From Lathyrus oleraceus (Eukaryota > Streptophyta > Magnoliopsida > Fabales > Fabaceae): a stretch of 64,000 nt of DNA. Location: the NCBI RefSeq assembly GCF_024323335.1, contig NC_066583.1:417768031-417832030 (forward strand), written 5' to 3'. Positions 42,437 through 54,830 of this stretch are shown here, piece after piece (positions within the stretch are counted from its first letter, which is position 1; each line of letters starts with the position of its first letter). The position numbers were made by a program, and so were the translations under genes. The notes under the pieces were generated by a model. It was not told the DNA's origin, searched no databases, and was given only the letters and a program-made list of their open reading frames with translations.

Positions 42437-45149
42437 TGATAATCACAACTGCATTTGGGATTAACATACATTTTCAGATCTGAATCTTGAATTGATCAAA
42501 TTTTTCTCTCAAAAGTATTTTCCAAATTCTTCACATAAACTTCCATTTCCTTGCACAATTCTGGTTTCTTGTAAGGTTTTGAGTGAATTTGAACGTGAAT
42601 TTAGAGGAATTCGTGCCAGTTTTGACCACACTTGAAGCTTGAAGGTTCAATGGAGTTTGCAAATTCAACTGGATTCAAACGTGTTTGAGCTTCAATCTCA
42701 CCATCAATCATCTCAACAAGCATTGTAGAAGAGATTTGGACCATTGTTGAGCCTTGTAGCACACGTTTCCAGCTTGCTGTTCTTCAAGAGGTCAATTTTC
42801 GATCTCACTAATTCTTAAATTCATTGTTATATTTGTGTAGATCTTGTGTTGGTGATGATTCTGAGCAAAAAATCAAGTGAAATGGTGCATTATTCATGAA
42901 GTTATGTGTGTTTGAAGTTTTGATGTCAATTTTTATTTTCTTCGATTCAAGCTTGTTATGATGTTTTAGCATGATTTGTTGCTTGATCTTTGATGTGCAT
43001 GAGACAAGGATTCGAATGGTATAAATATTGTTGGATTCTGAGAGTTTTCTGGAAATCTGGAAATTTGTTCTTGAAGTTCATCGTCTTCAAGAGGAAGAAG
43101 ATGAAGATCTTGAGTTTTTCCAGATTAGCTACGAAATCTGGGGAATTAGCTACGGACGTTCATCATTAGCTACGAATTCTGGAAATGTTTGCCAGGCTTA
43201 GGGTTTTCAGTGAAACGACACCGTTTCACTTAGGCGCGCATTTTCAAATTCGGACCAGGTTCGAGTCCCAGCGCGTGCAAATATTCAAATTGCCTTATCA
43301 TTTTCACATTTTCCCTCCTTTTGCCATGCTTGTTCATGTTTTAACTTCAAATTTTTTCCAAACTTCATAAAATCATAACAAATTGAAAAATCATCCAATT
43401 CAATCCCAATTTTTTGCAAAATGCTCCTTGTTATGTCTAGTTTTTTATGATCATGAATTGGAAAATTGTGCATGGCTGGATTTTATTTGGTGCTAGGTCA
43501 TGTGATCATGTATCCATTTGTGACCTTGCCTTACTCTTTCCTTTTGTGAAATGCTTGATTTTAATCCAATGAACTTGAAATTTTACATGCTGATTCTAGA
43601 CACATTGATGGACATTTTGGCTTTAGTTTGACATTTTTCCCATGCTCCATTTATGTTTTATGCTTGTGTTTGCATGGTGTGACAATTTGTGTCACACCTT
43701 TCGTTGTTCAACTTGTGCAATTTGATTTCTATGTCAAATGACCTCTAATGCTTCTGATTTTTTGTATGATGGATGTTTTGGGTGTGTTGAATGATCATGA
43801 TTTTTTCCAGAATTATTTGAACCATTTCTGATTTGATTTGGAATTTTGAATCTCATTGTCCATTTGTATGCCTTGAATTGGTCATTAACTTCACATGCCT
43901 ATTACATGAACTTGCATGATGATTTTGCTTTGGTCCTTTTTTGGACTTGCTCTTGATGGATTAAATATGATCCATGTTGAGTTTGAAGTTCTATTTTGGA
44001 TTTTTGATCCTCTTTTGACCCTAGGCTTTGACCTAGTGGTTTGGACTTACCATTTGGGTTGTGAATTTCAGGTTCAAGTCTACATTTCCATGATTGGAGT
44101 GGCTCCTTCATTTAAGCTTGGTCATTTGTTGTTATTTGCTAACCTTTGTGTGTTTTGTAGGTTGAGGATAATTCATTTGTGTTTGCCTTGTGGATTACTC
44201 ATTGTTGTCTGATGATGACTTGTTGTCTGTTTGATATTGACTGTTGACTGTTGGTCTGAATTGTGTACTGATTGGTTTAGCTGTTTCCACAGGTACCTAA
44301 GTTGCTTTAAGTTCATTTGAACTGGCTTGGCATTGCTTGTGGTTTGCATACCACTGAGGTATAATTCCTTGATCTTCATGTAGTCTGGAAGACCTACTGT
44401 TATTGGTAGGCACCTGTCTGAAGCCCTCCTTAAGAGGCAATGCTTGTGGATGTTTAATTTTGTGCCAAGCAGGTAAAGTCCTCTTAGGAGGCAATTGGCA
44501 GATAAAAGGGATGTGTAATCCATCCCCTGCTACTTAGTGTGTCATTCACTTTGCTCACACACCATGTGTTGATGCATTGTGAATAAGAACCCAAGATCTT
44601 GTTGTGTCAGTCATGTGGAGAAGAGTCCCACATTCTGGACTCCCACACTTTCTATTTGATTCAAGCTCTCCTAGGCCAGGGATAAGAGTTGTGAGGTCTT
44701 ATCCTCACTTCCCATTTCATCTGCTTCACCCTAACTCTCAATGTTAGGTTTAAGAGCTAACCACACCCCATTCCAGTTAGCTTGTTTGTCGAGGTTGACA
44801 TGACCCCTTGACTAAAGCCTAGCCTTGTGTGAGCCAATTGTTTGCATATAGTGTGTGTGCTTGCTCTTGTGATTATGTTTGATGATGTGTTGTTTAGGAT
44901 AGCTTGCTTCCTGTGAAAGTTAGGATAGAAACCTCAACATAGGGATCGTATGCATGACAACTTCTAGGCTCGAGTCGTAGTCTCCCTAGTAGCTTGTTAT
45001 CTTCCCTTGTCTCTGGGTAGGTTAGGAATTCTTTCCCTGTTAAGGGGAACTACGTCGCCCTGATCCTCATACCAGATGAGGTACGTAGGCAGGAGATGAG
45101 CTGATCTCTCCGGGCGCCCTTTTTCTTTTTCAACCCCCTTTGTGTGTGT

Positions 45150-45425
45150 TTGGAGTCTGACGTAAGTCCAACGATTGGCAGTTGGTTTCCTGTGTCTTGT
45201 TTGCTTGTTGGAGTCTGACGTAAGTCCAGCGATTGGCAGTTGGTTTCCTGTGTCTTGTTTGCTTGTTGGAGTCTTACGTAAGTCCAGCGATTGGCAGTTG
45301 GTTTCCTGTGTGTGTTTGTTGGTTCGGAGTCTGATGTAAGTCCAGCGATTGGCCTTCAGTTTCCATGTTTGCCTGTTTGTGTGGAGTCTGACGTAAGTCC
45401 AGCGATTGGCAGTCGGTTTCCTGTT
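45150..45425 (+). repeat. Five-copy ~58-bp tandem repeat in the E1 LTR
   Basis: Units of about 52-60 bp containing ggagtctgacgtaagtccag and cgattggcagttgg, starting near 45152, 45209, 45267, 45327 and 45379. Homologous to the two-copy 69-bp repeat in the E2 LTR. Confidence 0.8.
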
Positions 45426-45902
45426 TGCGTTCTGTTTGGCGTGCGTTAGCCGAGCTACGAGTGCTCTGATTCTTCTCTGGTCAGAGAAGATACGTATGCA
45501 TAGGATGTGACATCCTAGCGAGCACGTTTCCCCTGTCCCGAACTACGTCGACTCTGATGTCTGTGTCTGACAGACTACGTAGGCCCAGGATGCGATATCC
45601 TTCCGAGTTCTCTTCTTCCGTCCTTTCTGTGTTTCCTTCCAGCCTTGCGCAGTGTTTGAGCAATTTTAGCAACCTTCTTTCTATTCTTTTCGAGCGTGGA
45701 TCCCGTCGAGTACGACGGATGCGTAGGGGTGCTAATACCTTCCCTTCGCATAACCGACTCCCGATCCCATCTTTCTCTGGTCGCGAGACCATGTCTTTTC
45801 CATGTTTACATCGAGCGTTTCCTTTCCCTCCTTTGGGATAAATAACGCACGGTGGCGGCTCTGTTGTTTCGTTTTCCCGCCGGTTTTTCGCGTAATGCGA
45901 CA

Positions 45903-48900
45903 CTAGGTTTTTTCCCTACATGCTTCTTGATCAAATTTATCACTACCTTGTTGGCTGCTTCAACCTGCCCATTGGCTTGAGCATAGTAAGGTGTCGAAGT
46001 AAGGAGTTTAAGACCTATTTCTTGTGCAAATTTCTGCATGTTTTTACCAGTGAGCACAGATCCTTGATCTGTTGTTATTGTTTCAGGTATCCCAAATTTG
46101 TAAATTATGTATTTTTGGATGAAGTCTATGACTGCTTCTTGATCCATATTTACCAAATGGTATAGCTTCAATCCATTTAGTGAAATAGTCTATCCCAACC
46201 AAAATGTACCTTTTTCCTTTTGAAGAGGCTGGTCGAATTTTCCCAATCAAGTCTAAAGCCCATCCTCTAAATCGCCGGGGCTTTATGATTGAATGCAGCT
46301 CACTTGCAGGAACATGAGGTATGCCCGCATATACTTGACACTCCTGACATCCTTTTGCAAATTCGACACAGTCCTTCAGCATTGTTGGCCAATACATTCT
46401 TTGTCGAAATAATAACCACTTCATTTTGTGACCTGCTTGGTGTGCGCCACACGCTCCACTGTGTACATTTGACAAGGCTATGTAGGCTTCGTCTTCACCT
46501 AAGCATTTCAACAAGACTCCTTCTGCAGTCTTTTTGAACAATTCATTTCCCAAAAGTACATAACTCAAAGCTCTGTATTTTATCTTTCTTTCTGCTTTCT
46601 GATTTGGGTCTTGTAGATAATTCTTGATAGGCTTTCTCCAGTCTGAAATTCCGGAATCATCTATGTTGAATATCTCAAAGTTTTCTTCGTCACCGTATCC
46701 TAATCTTATTGACTCTAGATCTGATGGAGACAACTTGGTGGATACGACTCTTCCTCTGACTTCAATGGCTTCGTCTAACTTTTCCTTCGATACTTTATAT
46801 CCAGATGCTAGTTGAGCAAGATCGTTCGCTTCTTGATTCTCCAACCTGGGAATGTGTCTGAATACCACACTGTCGAACTCCTTGAGAAGTCTATTGGCTA
46901 TTACAAAGTACATGATTAAATTTTCTTTCACGCATTTATACTCTTTAGTCAACTGCTTTATCACCAGTTCGGAGTCGCCCATTATTTCGACTCTTGTTGC
47001 CCCCAAGTTCAACAAGTTTTCAAGTCCAGCGATCAAAGCTTCATATTCTGCTTCATTATTTGAACACAGACTTTCAACTTTGTACTTGAATTTTGTTGGA
47101 ATTCTGTCAGAAGAAATAATCAACATCCCAACGCCAATTCCATTTTTATGACTGGAACCGTCGAAATACAGTTTCCAAGGTTCTAATTCGACATATTCCA
47201 CATCTTCGTTTATAGAGTGGTCGGCTATGAAATCAGCGACCACTTGTCCTTTCACAGCTTTTAAAGGCAGATATTTCAAGGAGTATTCTGTTAATGCTAA
47301 AGCCCATTTTCCAATTCGACTATGTAAAATAGATTTAGATAACATATACTTTATTACGTCGAAATGGGAGGAAATATATACATCAACAGGTTTTATATAA
47401 TGCTTCAATTTCAAACAAGAGAAGTATACACACAGACATAGCTTTTCTATAATACTATATCTAGTTTCAGCATCGTTCAGGACTCTACTGAGATAATAAA
47501 TGGCTCTTTCGACGCCATTCTCGTCTTCTTGACACAACATACTTCCTAATGTTTTGTCTAATGCCGAAATGTACAATCTCATACTTATTTTTCTGCAAGG
47601 AGACATCAGGATTGGGGGACTAGCCAGGTATTCCTTGATTTTGTCGAAGGCCGCTTGCTGTTCTTGCTCCCATGCGAAGTCTTCCTTCTTTAGTCGAAGT
47701 AGAGGAGAGAAAGCTTGTGTCTTCCCACTGAGATTGGAGATGAATCTTCTGAGAAAGTTGATTTTCCCTAGCAGAGACTGCAACCCCTTTTTGGTTGATG
47801 GCGCTTTCGCCTCCATTATGGCTTTGGCTTTGTTTTCATTTATTTCGATCCCCTTCTTGTGGACCACAAAACCTAAGAAATCACCCGCCTGCACACCAAA
47901 AGCACATTTTAGTGGGTTCATTTTCAAACCAAACTTCCTCATCCTTTCAAAGGATTGTCGAAGATGATCTATATGACTTTTCCCTGAAACAGACTTAATC
48001 ACAATATCGTCAGTATACACTTGCATGAAAGTCTCAATAAAGTCGTGAAAACTGGAATTCATAGCACGTTGGTAAGTTGCTCCAGCGTTCTTTAAACCAA
48101 AAGGCATTACTACCCATTCTTACGTTCCTATTGCTCCAGGACAATGGAAAGCCGTTTTAGGAACATCTTCTTCAGCGATAAAAATTTGGTTATAGCCAGA
48201 GTATCCGTCTAACATACTTAAGTACTCATGGCCGACTGCAGAATCTATGAGCATTTCTGCCACTGGCATATGATATTCATCCTTTGGGGTAGCCGAGTTT
48301 AAGTCTCGAAAATCAATGCATACCCTAAGTTTGCCATTTTTCTTAATTACTGGAACAATATTTGCAATCCATTCGACATACCTGGTTGTGCGGATAAACT
48401 TGCATTTTAGAAGTCTTTCGACCTCTTCTTTTATTTTCGACAGGATTTCTGGTGCGAAGCGTCTCGGAGTCTGCTTTACTGGCTTCTTTTCTTCCATTAT
48501 CGGCAACTGCATTTCGACCAAACTTCTGTCAAGACCAGGCATCTCGTCATAATCCCATGCGAAACAGTCTTTGAACTCTTTCAGCAACTTGACTATTTCG
48601 ACCTTGAACTGGGGGTCCATTTTTGCGCTTATGTAGGTTGGTCTATTCTATGCCCCCACTCCTAAATTTATTTCTTCTAATGGATCCTGCGCCACCATCT
48701 TCTCGTTAGTTGACACTGGGTCTTTTTCGAACCCTAGAGGTTCGTCGTCATAAATGGCGTCAAGCTTTTGGTGTTGCCATTCGCCCATTTGGTTGTTATC
48801 ATGATCTTCTACAACGTCTTTTTGGGGACATTGTTGGTTGGAGTTTTCTTTGCTGGCTTCGACAGCCATGTATTTTACTTCAGCCTCTTTGAGTGTGTTT

Positions 48901-48956
48901 TCGGCTATGTAAGCCGTAATCTTTTCGAGCGCTGATTGTTTACTCGTCATCGTCAA
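45903..48956 (-). pseudogene. RT, RNase H and integrase of E3, broken and truncated
   Basis: Read right to left: N-terminal linker (48956-48651), TAG at 48648-48650, RT with CIDFRDLN (about 48310), TAA at 48120-48122 replacing a Tyr codon, RT catalytic YTDD (about 48005-48016, intact), gypsy RNase H, archaeal-type RNase H (YFDGSS near 47160), integrase HHCC (about 46310-46460) and first catalytic Asp (about 46255). A one-base frameshift lies in a run near 46154. The frame then shows the TTDQGS motif and the Glu of the DDE core before it ends at the E1 junction (45903). The start of this frame overlaps the protease frame by 17 nt in another phase. Confidence 0.85.
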
Positions 48957-51048
48957 ATTCGCTTCCCCATCCCGTTGGCGCTATATGAGTAGTTCCCCAC
49001 ATGTAAGTTTCGCCAATTACTTCTTTATCCCACTGGAAACCATGTGTAGGATGAAGGTACATGGAGCAGTAGGCATTGTCTGTCGCCTTTAAGTCGAATT
49101 CGGCTGGACTGCATGGAGGTATGTGAGCTAGGTTCTTGTCGAAGCTTTGACTGTTGACATTGTTTATCTCTGTCATGAAGTAGCTTTGATCAGCCTCAAT
49201 GTTTTCGACGATCCCGTCTGGCCTCCATATGGCTATTCGCTGATGCATTGAAGAGGGTACGGCTCCTACGCCATGAATCCACTCCCTTCCAAGCAGTAGG
49301 TTGTAGTTCTCCCTTGAAGCAATGACCATAAACATCGTTGGCCTTGTTATGGTTCCAACGGTCAGATTCACCTGGATAACGCCCATGGTGGTTCCTACTT
49401 TTCCTTCATAATTCGACAGCACCATGTTGTGGAGTTTCGCGTCTGAGTCGTCTTTCCCTATCTTCTTCAGCATGAAATGGGGCATCAAATTCACTGTTGC
49501 TCTCCCATCCACCAGTATCTTATTCACACCAACATTCTCCACCTTTCCTTTTATGAACAAAGGCTTCAAATGCGCTTTCATGGAGTCATCTGGTCTTTCG
49601 AAGAAAGCGTTCTGCTCTTCAACGCATCCATTATTCATAACGTAGTAGCAAACGGGCCTGTGTTCCATTGTTTCCTCTTCCATCTCGTCTTCTTCGTCTT
49701 CGACCTCCATAACTCTATCATAGTCTCTAGGGAGAACAGAGACCATGTTGCAGATCACATTGAAGGATGATTCTGAGTCAGATTCGAAGTTGTCAGTTAT
49801 TTCGTCATCTTCCTGCATCTTCTCTTTCGACGTCACGGGTTCGACAATGCTGCCAGGATTGATCTGGAGGGAGGTCTCTTTTCTGCTCCTTATCTGACGA
49901 CTGTTACTAGACTCCACTTTATCTTTGCTGTCAGTGTCTTTTTCATTCACGCTCGTTTCTGCAGCCTCTTTTTCTGCCCTCTTCTGTCTCTGGAATCTCC
50001 TCCATTGGGATCTGGACATGGGGTTTTTGCCTTTGTAATTCTCTGAAGGATATGGTCTTGGCTTGTGCTTTTCCATTTCCTTCTTGCCTTCCGTCGAAGC
50101 GCCTCTCTGAACCTCAAACTTTCCCCATTTTTTCTGCCCCTGGGCTTCTCTAATGGGTTGAACCCATTTGTCATCCGTTGCTTTGCCAGATGGTTTATAG
50201 GTGTTCTGGCGTCTTTCTCCATGCCTCCACTGGTGGTGATCACTTCTCCTTGGGTCATATCTTACTGTTCCCCAATTCTCTTTCCTCTTGGCTTTATCCA
50301 CTGCCTCTAGGTTGGTTGCTGCCTTCCTGTCGAAAATCGCACTGCAGCGTGGGCACATCATTACTTCGGTTTTCATCCTTTGACACCTCTTGATGAATTC
50401 TATTAGATTTTCCTCCTCTTTAGGATACACCAGCATCTGGTGCTCCTTTCTATGATGATCTTCGCCCACTTCGGCCTGGTCCTTCTGAAATATTTCCACC
50501 ATGTTTACCCCAACATTTCGTTCGTCAGCGATGCTTAATTCGTTCATATTTCTAATGAGTCTCTCCTCTTCGCCTTCGACGCCTTCTGGTGTTTGGTCGA
50601 ACTCTTTCTCTGGGCGGCAGCACCAAGATATGTTCTTGGGACCATGTTTGCAACAGCATTTGTTCCAATTCCTTTTGGGGTCTTCCATCACCCTCCGCAG
50701 AATTCCATTGACCACGGGCTTCAAAGGACCATTAACGGATTCCGCTTTGATTTTTGTGACTTCTTCACTGAAAGGCCCCATAGTGTTGACGCAGTTTGCG
50801 ACATCACCTGTCCTTGTTTGATCAAGATCAAGGCCTTCAGTAGCCTTGTTTTCAATAATGAGGTCTTCAGTAACCTTCTTTTTCGTATTAGGGGAATGCT
50901 CAATTGCCTCAACTGTTTCTTCATTGTTGTCTGAAGAAACATCTCCCCAACCGCTTGGTTGGATTGTGTTGATGTCGATCTGAGAGCTTGTCGGCGCATT
51001 GTACTTCACAAGATAATCATACTTTCCACTTGGATGTCCCAAGCGGTC
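48940..51048 (-). pseudogene. gag C-terminus/protease region of E3
   Basis: About 700 codons downstream of the gag zinc knuckle: an acidic and Lys-rich low-complexity linker (about 49800-50950) followed by a retropepsin-like domain with LVDGRATVNLMP (about 49510-49545) and LLGREWIHG (about 49280). The catalytic Asp is kept, but the residue after the glycine is Arg, where relatives have a small residue, so activity is doubtful. The frame is continuous with gag apart from TAG at 51049-51051. It ends at TAA 48940-48942, and the RT frame follows in another phase. Confidence 0.75.
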
Positions 51049-52967
51049 CTAATTTCCCTCTTGTCGAAACATCGCATCTTCGACGGTATCGTCACCGTCC
51101 CTTTTGTCGAAACCTTCAGTAGTTTCCATCCTTTTCTGGTTGTCGAAGCCTTCAGTAACTTCAACTTCGTTCTGGCTTGTGAGATCATCAGCAATCTCAA
51201 CCATGTTGATGTTTGTGTCGAAACTTCCAGGAGCCTCCACCCTTTCCAAATTGCCATCAGGAGCAACTTCGATCTCCACCATGTTCATGATGGATGGTTC
51301 AGCGTAGTGGGCTTCGACTGGCTGCATGGGATTCGAATCGATCCTCATCTGTTGTTTCGGTTTGTCACCAAACTTTAGCCTTCCGTCACGGATAGCATTT
51401 TGAACGAGATCCTTGAAAAGGAAACAACGAGACGTTTTATGGCCTAGAAAATTATGGTATTTACAAAAACCTCTCTTTTTCTGTTGTTCCATAGGCGGTT
51501 CTTTAGCGCCTGGAGGTTTTATTAATTGACCATCTTTAACCAATAGATCAAAAATTTCGTCGCATTTGGTGATGTCGAACGTATAAGTCCTTTTGGGGAA
51601 CTTATCGTTGGTTTCGACTGGGTTTCCGTTCGACGGAGTTAGCACTTTGCACGAATAAGGTGGGCCTTGCTTTAGTTTTGCTAGGTCAATCTCTTGTTCG
51701 TGAAGTTACTTGGTTCGTTTTCGTCGTACTCATCATCTTGGCGAACCCCTACGTAGGCCACCCTTTCTTTTTTATTCTTATTTGCTCTGAATTTTTCGTC
51801 CCTTAACCTTTCGACCTGTCTCACTCTATCTGCTAATTGTGCCATATCCCTCAGGTACTGGGTATCTAGTTTCTTCCTTATAGAATAATCTAGTCCCCCT
51901 GCGGCCATTTGGACCAACTCATGTTCTGGCACCAGGGTGAAACATCTAGCCTTTAGCAATCTGAACCTATTTAAATAATCATCTATTGGTTCTGAGTGTT
52001 TTCTCTTAACACTGGCTAATTCTTTCAGACTTATTTTTGTTTGTCCCATGTAGAATTGTTCATGGAACAGTCTTTCTAATTGGGTCCACGTATATACTGA
52101 GTTTGCAGGCAAATATGTAAACCAAGTAAACGCGTTTTTTGTTAAGGAACTAGGGAAATATTTTATTTTCAAATTTTCATTACGGGCTATTTCCCCTGCT
52201 TCGATCAGATAACGTGCTACGTGTTCTATGGTGGACTCGCTAGTATCCCCTGAGAACTTTGTGAACTTGGGAACTTTCCACCTTGGGGGCAGTTCTTCTT
52301 GCAGAATGTATTCTGACAGTGGGGAAGCATAACTAGGCCTTTGTAATCCCATGTTCATCCCATTCTGTGCCATTATCGTTTCGACCATGGCCGCTAAATT
52401 ATTTTCGACAGGAGGATTATTCTCGTCCATTTGTTGTCTAATTACCTGCGCAGAATTATTTGTTATCGGCGACACGTAAAGTGGTTGTTGATTTAGTCTA
52501 CTCATGTTTCCGCCATATCCTGATCCTTGTAAGGGTGAAGACATATTGGCCATAGAATCAGAATATACTACCGGGGAATTGTGTAGATTTGCCATTACTG
52601 AAGTTGGCATTCCAAATGGTTGTTCCCTACCAGGCAGAGGCATGGTGAAATTTGTCACAAAAGGCCTAGAAGTGTTTCCCACAGGAGGGGGTGTCCCAAC
52701 GGGCATTTGTTGTGCCCTGAAGGACGAACTAGGCGCATTCTGCGATATTGAAACCGCTGGCATTGACCCTGTTGACGAAGGTACAGCCTCTGACACAGGG
52801 ATTGATCCTACATTGCCTCCTGTCGAAGGGACAGGGTTGGATACTGGGATGGCTTCATTTGGATTAGAATTATTTGGATTATTTGGCTGATTCGCCATTT
52901 TCCTTACTCTTGTTCTTTTTTGTATTTCTACGTCGGATACGGCTAATTTACCGCTTCTCAGTCTCAT
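51049..52967 (-). pseudogene. gag of E3, frameshifted
   Basis: Starts at 52967 (MRLRSGK). An Asn/Pro/Ser-rich N-terminus is followed by a Gag capsid-like domain (about 52330-51780) and, after a frameshift near 51690-51710, by a zinc knuckle CKYHNFLGHKTSRC (about 51430-51475). Two copies of a short NMVEI-type repeat and a run of TEGFD-like repeats follow (51060-51290). It ends at TAG 51049-51051, after which the same frame continues into the protease region. Confidence 0.8.
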
Positions 52968-53022
52968 ACAACGAAGAACAAACTTTGACTAACGATTATC
53001 TAAGTTTCTAGATTTCTGCACT

Positions 53023-53040
53023 GTCCCACTGGGCGTGCCA
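53023..53040 (-). other. Primer-binding site of E3
   Basis: On the minus strand TGGCACGCCCAGTGGGAC, three bases inside the LTR end. The tRNA was not identified. The site differs from the Ogre sites, supporting a separate family. Confidence 0.55.
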
Positions 53041-53043
53041 ATT

Positions 53044-53890
53044 TGTTCGCTGTGAATTTTGGCGAACAACCTCTGGTTTACCAAAACTTGTAGAATTGGG
53101 TTACTTGCAGGATCAACCACACAAATCCTAGGACATGTGCAGATCTAAATAACTTTGAAGAGATCTAGAACAACTTTCATATCTTTCATTTTTTGTTCTC
53201 CAAATATTTTATGTCGAAAGATGTTGATTAAAACGTTTAAACAGACGTAAATTTGACAAGATAAGATGAATGGCAGAAAATAACTAACGAAATATAAAGT
53301 GTCGAAAAGAAAGTGCAGAAAGATAATTGACTGGAAAACATAAAAGGAATTTGTAAAGAACTTTAAATTTTATAAAATAAACTTTGAAGGAGTTGGTGTT
53401 TGTTTACACATACATGTTCCAAATATGACTCTTTTCTCTCACACGGGTACTTTGAGTATTTTCAGGAATTTTGTACAAGTAAATTTTTCACACCTCTTTC
53501 GATAACAACTACCCTATTTATATACAAATAACATAACTGTTACTAACGACCAAATCCTAAAACTGTGACAAATGACTTTCTTCTTTTCGCCAGATGCTTC
53601 CACGCGTCTTCTGCCAAACGTCACAACTCCTCTGAATTTGAATATTTACACTTTACGTCGAAATGACGTCTCTCTCCAGACTTTGTCGAATTGTCGAACT
53701 ACTACAACATACTCCATGTCTGTCAAAGGTGCCTTTCCATCTGCAGATATCTTGTCGAAATGTCGAAGCTTCAATTTTGTCGAAGTGTCGAACAACACTT
53801 ATCAACCAAAACCGTTTATCCCATGTCGTCATTTGTCGAAAGAACCATTCTGCATACCAAATCTCATGGCGTCGGAAACGCATGTATACA
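53044..53890 (-). repeat. 5' LTR of E3
   Basis: Proposed 847-bp LTR; on the minus strand it starts TGTATACATG (53890) and ends GCGAACA (53044), next to the primer site. It carries many ttcgac/gtcgaa motifs, a feature of the whole element, and a TATA box. The outer border rests on the TG...CA rule only, since the other LTR is outside the window; ataag (53891-53895) would be the target duplication. Confidence 0.6.
53514..53524 (-). promoter_or_regulatory. TATA box of the E3 LTR
   Basis: TATATAAATAG on the minus strand, about 370 bp into the LTR, a good match to a plant TATA box upstream of the predicted start of E3 RNA. Confidence 0.5.
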
Positions 53891-54830
53891 ATAAGAAAGT
53901 AAAGAAATAAGAAAAGAAAACCTAGGAAATAAAAGAAACCAACACAGGATGTAACATCGACTCTGAACCAAAAGCCCCTTATTTTCCCTTTTTTGAATCC
54001 ATACCCTAAACCAAGTCAAACTACAACCCAAAAGCCCCAAAAGTGTGTGTGTTATGTGTAAGTGATGAGAAAAGAGAGACTATTCAAACTTGTGAGTGAT
54101 ATTGCATACTTTGAATTATGAGTGTAAACAGCTTACCCCGAGAGAATTGGTGAGAATGTGGAATAAGCTGACAGGTGAAACGGTGCTTTGGAGTGGAAGT
54201 GTGAATGATGACTTACGAGGATAGGCAAGACTTGTGAAAGAAAAAGGGAAGACGTTTGCGAATGATCTCAGCAGTGGTGGAAAGCATAAAGAATTCTGGG
54301 GAGTGATAATGGAACATTACTTGGGACAAGCAATGAGCTAAGTTTGAGGTTGTGATCAGTCACCATTTATATTGAGTTTTCATTACTGATCCGACAAAAA
54401 CCAGAGACATTTGACACACTATGCAAGCATTTATGGTACATTTTGAGTTAATTTTACTTCCGTTATTTTATTTACGCATTTTTAATCTTTGTTATGTTTT
54501 ACCTTTTTTATCTTGATTTTATGCGTGGGATAGCTGTGTTTATGTCCGACAGATCCAGGTAGAAGAACCGGAGAACTCAGAACAAGACAGTGCGAGATTC
54601 CGGCATGCAAAGGAGCCAGAAAACCCCAGTACAGGAGGCCTGACACGGGCCGTGTCAGGGCAATGGAAGAAAAGGAAGGAAAACAGTAGCCTGACACGGC
54701 CACCCATGTCAGCTGACATGGGCCGTGTCAGGTAGAAGCTCCAACCGTGTTAGCCTTGCCATGGGCGTGTTAGGAGAAACAGTAGGCTGACACGGCCATA
54801 TAAGTGTCAAGCCATATATTCACTTATTCC
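53891..54830. other. Unresolved retroelement-like sequence
   Basis: No gene. The left part (53940-54470) has repeated aaaagcccc tracts and resembles the 3' untranslated part of Athila-type elements; the right part (54630-54800) is rich in ctgacacgg palindromes and has a TATA-like ccatataag (about 54796). The right part may belong to the U3 of the E4 LTR. I could not fix a border. Confidence 0.35.
54639..54732. repeat. Palindromes with ctgacacgg cores
   Basis: Two perfect structures: CCTGACACGG-g-CCGTGTCAGG (54639-54659), and a nested one at 54690-54732 with outer arms CCTGACACGG/CCGTGTCAGG around a perfect 20-bp palindrome CCCATGTCAG/CTGACATGGG. Further half-copies follow to 54800. Confidence 0.85.

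Larger units (their letters stand above)
39918..45902 (+). mobile_element. Ogre E1, right part (3' UTR end and 3' LTR)
   Basis: Continuation of E1 after the E2 insertion: remaining 3' UTR, polypurine tract and 3' LTR. The next five bases, ctagg (45903-45907), should be one copy of the E1 target duplication; its partner would lie left of the window. E1 is inserted in the integrase gene of E3, in the opposite orientation. Confidence 0.88.
41445..45902 (+). repeat. 3' LTR of E1
   Basis: 4458-bp LTR beginning TGTAGCACC and ending GCGACA. It is colinear with the E2 LTRs but clearly diverged in its first 3 kb; similarity is high again in the last ~900 bp. It holds a TATA-like box (42430), the GGTGTGACA hairpin (about 43676), the 93-bp conserved block (45043-45135) and a five-copy tandem repeat. 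ORFs within it are not conserved. Confidence 0.9.
45903..53890 (-). mobile_element. Tat-like Ty3/gypsy element E3, 5' part
   Basis: Minus-strand LTR retrotransposon: 5' LTR (53044-53890), primer site (53023-53040), gag, protease, RT, two RNase H domains and the first part of integrase. It is cut at 45903 by insertion of E1; the rest of integrase and the 3' LTR would lie left of the window. Dual RNase H and the zinc-knuckle type place it in the Tat lineage, but it is distinct from the Ogres here. It carries at least three nonsense codons and two to three frame changes. Confidence 0.85.

Noticed and set aside
41445..45902. The E1 LTR as a solo LTR
   Set aside because: It is preceded by a polypurine tract and by 3' UTR continuous with E1 across the E2 insertion, so it is the 3' LTR of E1.
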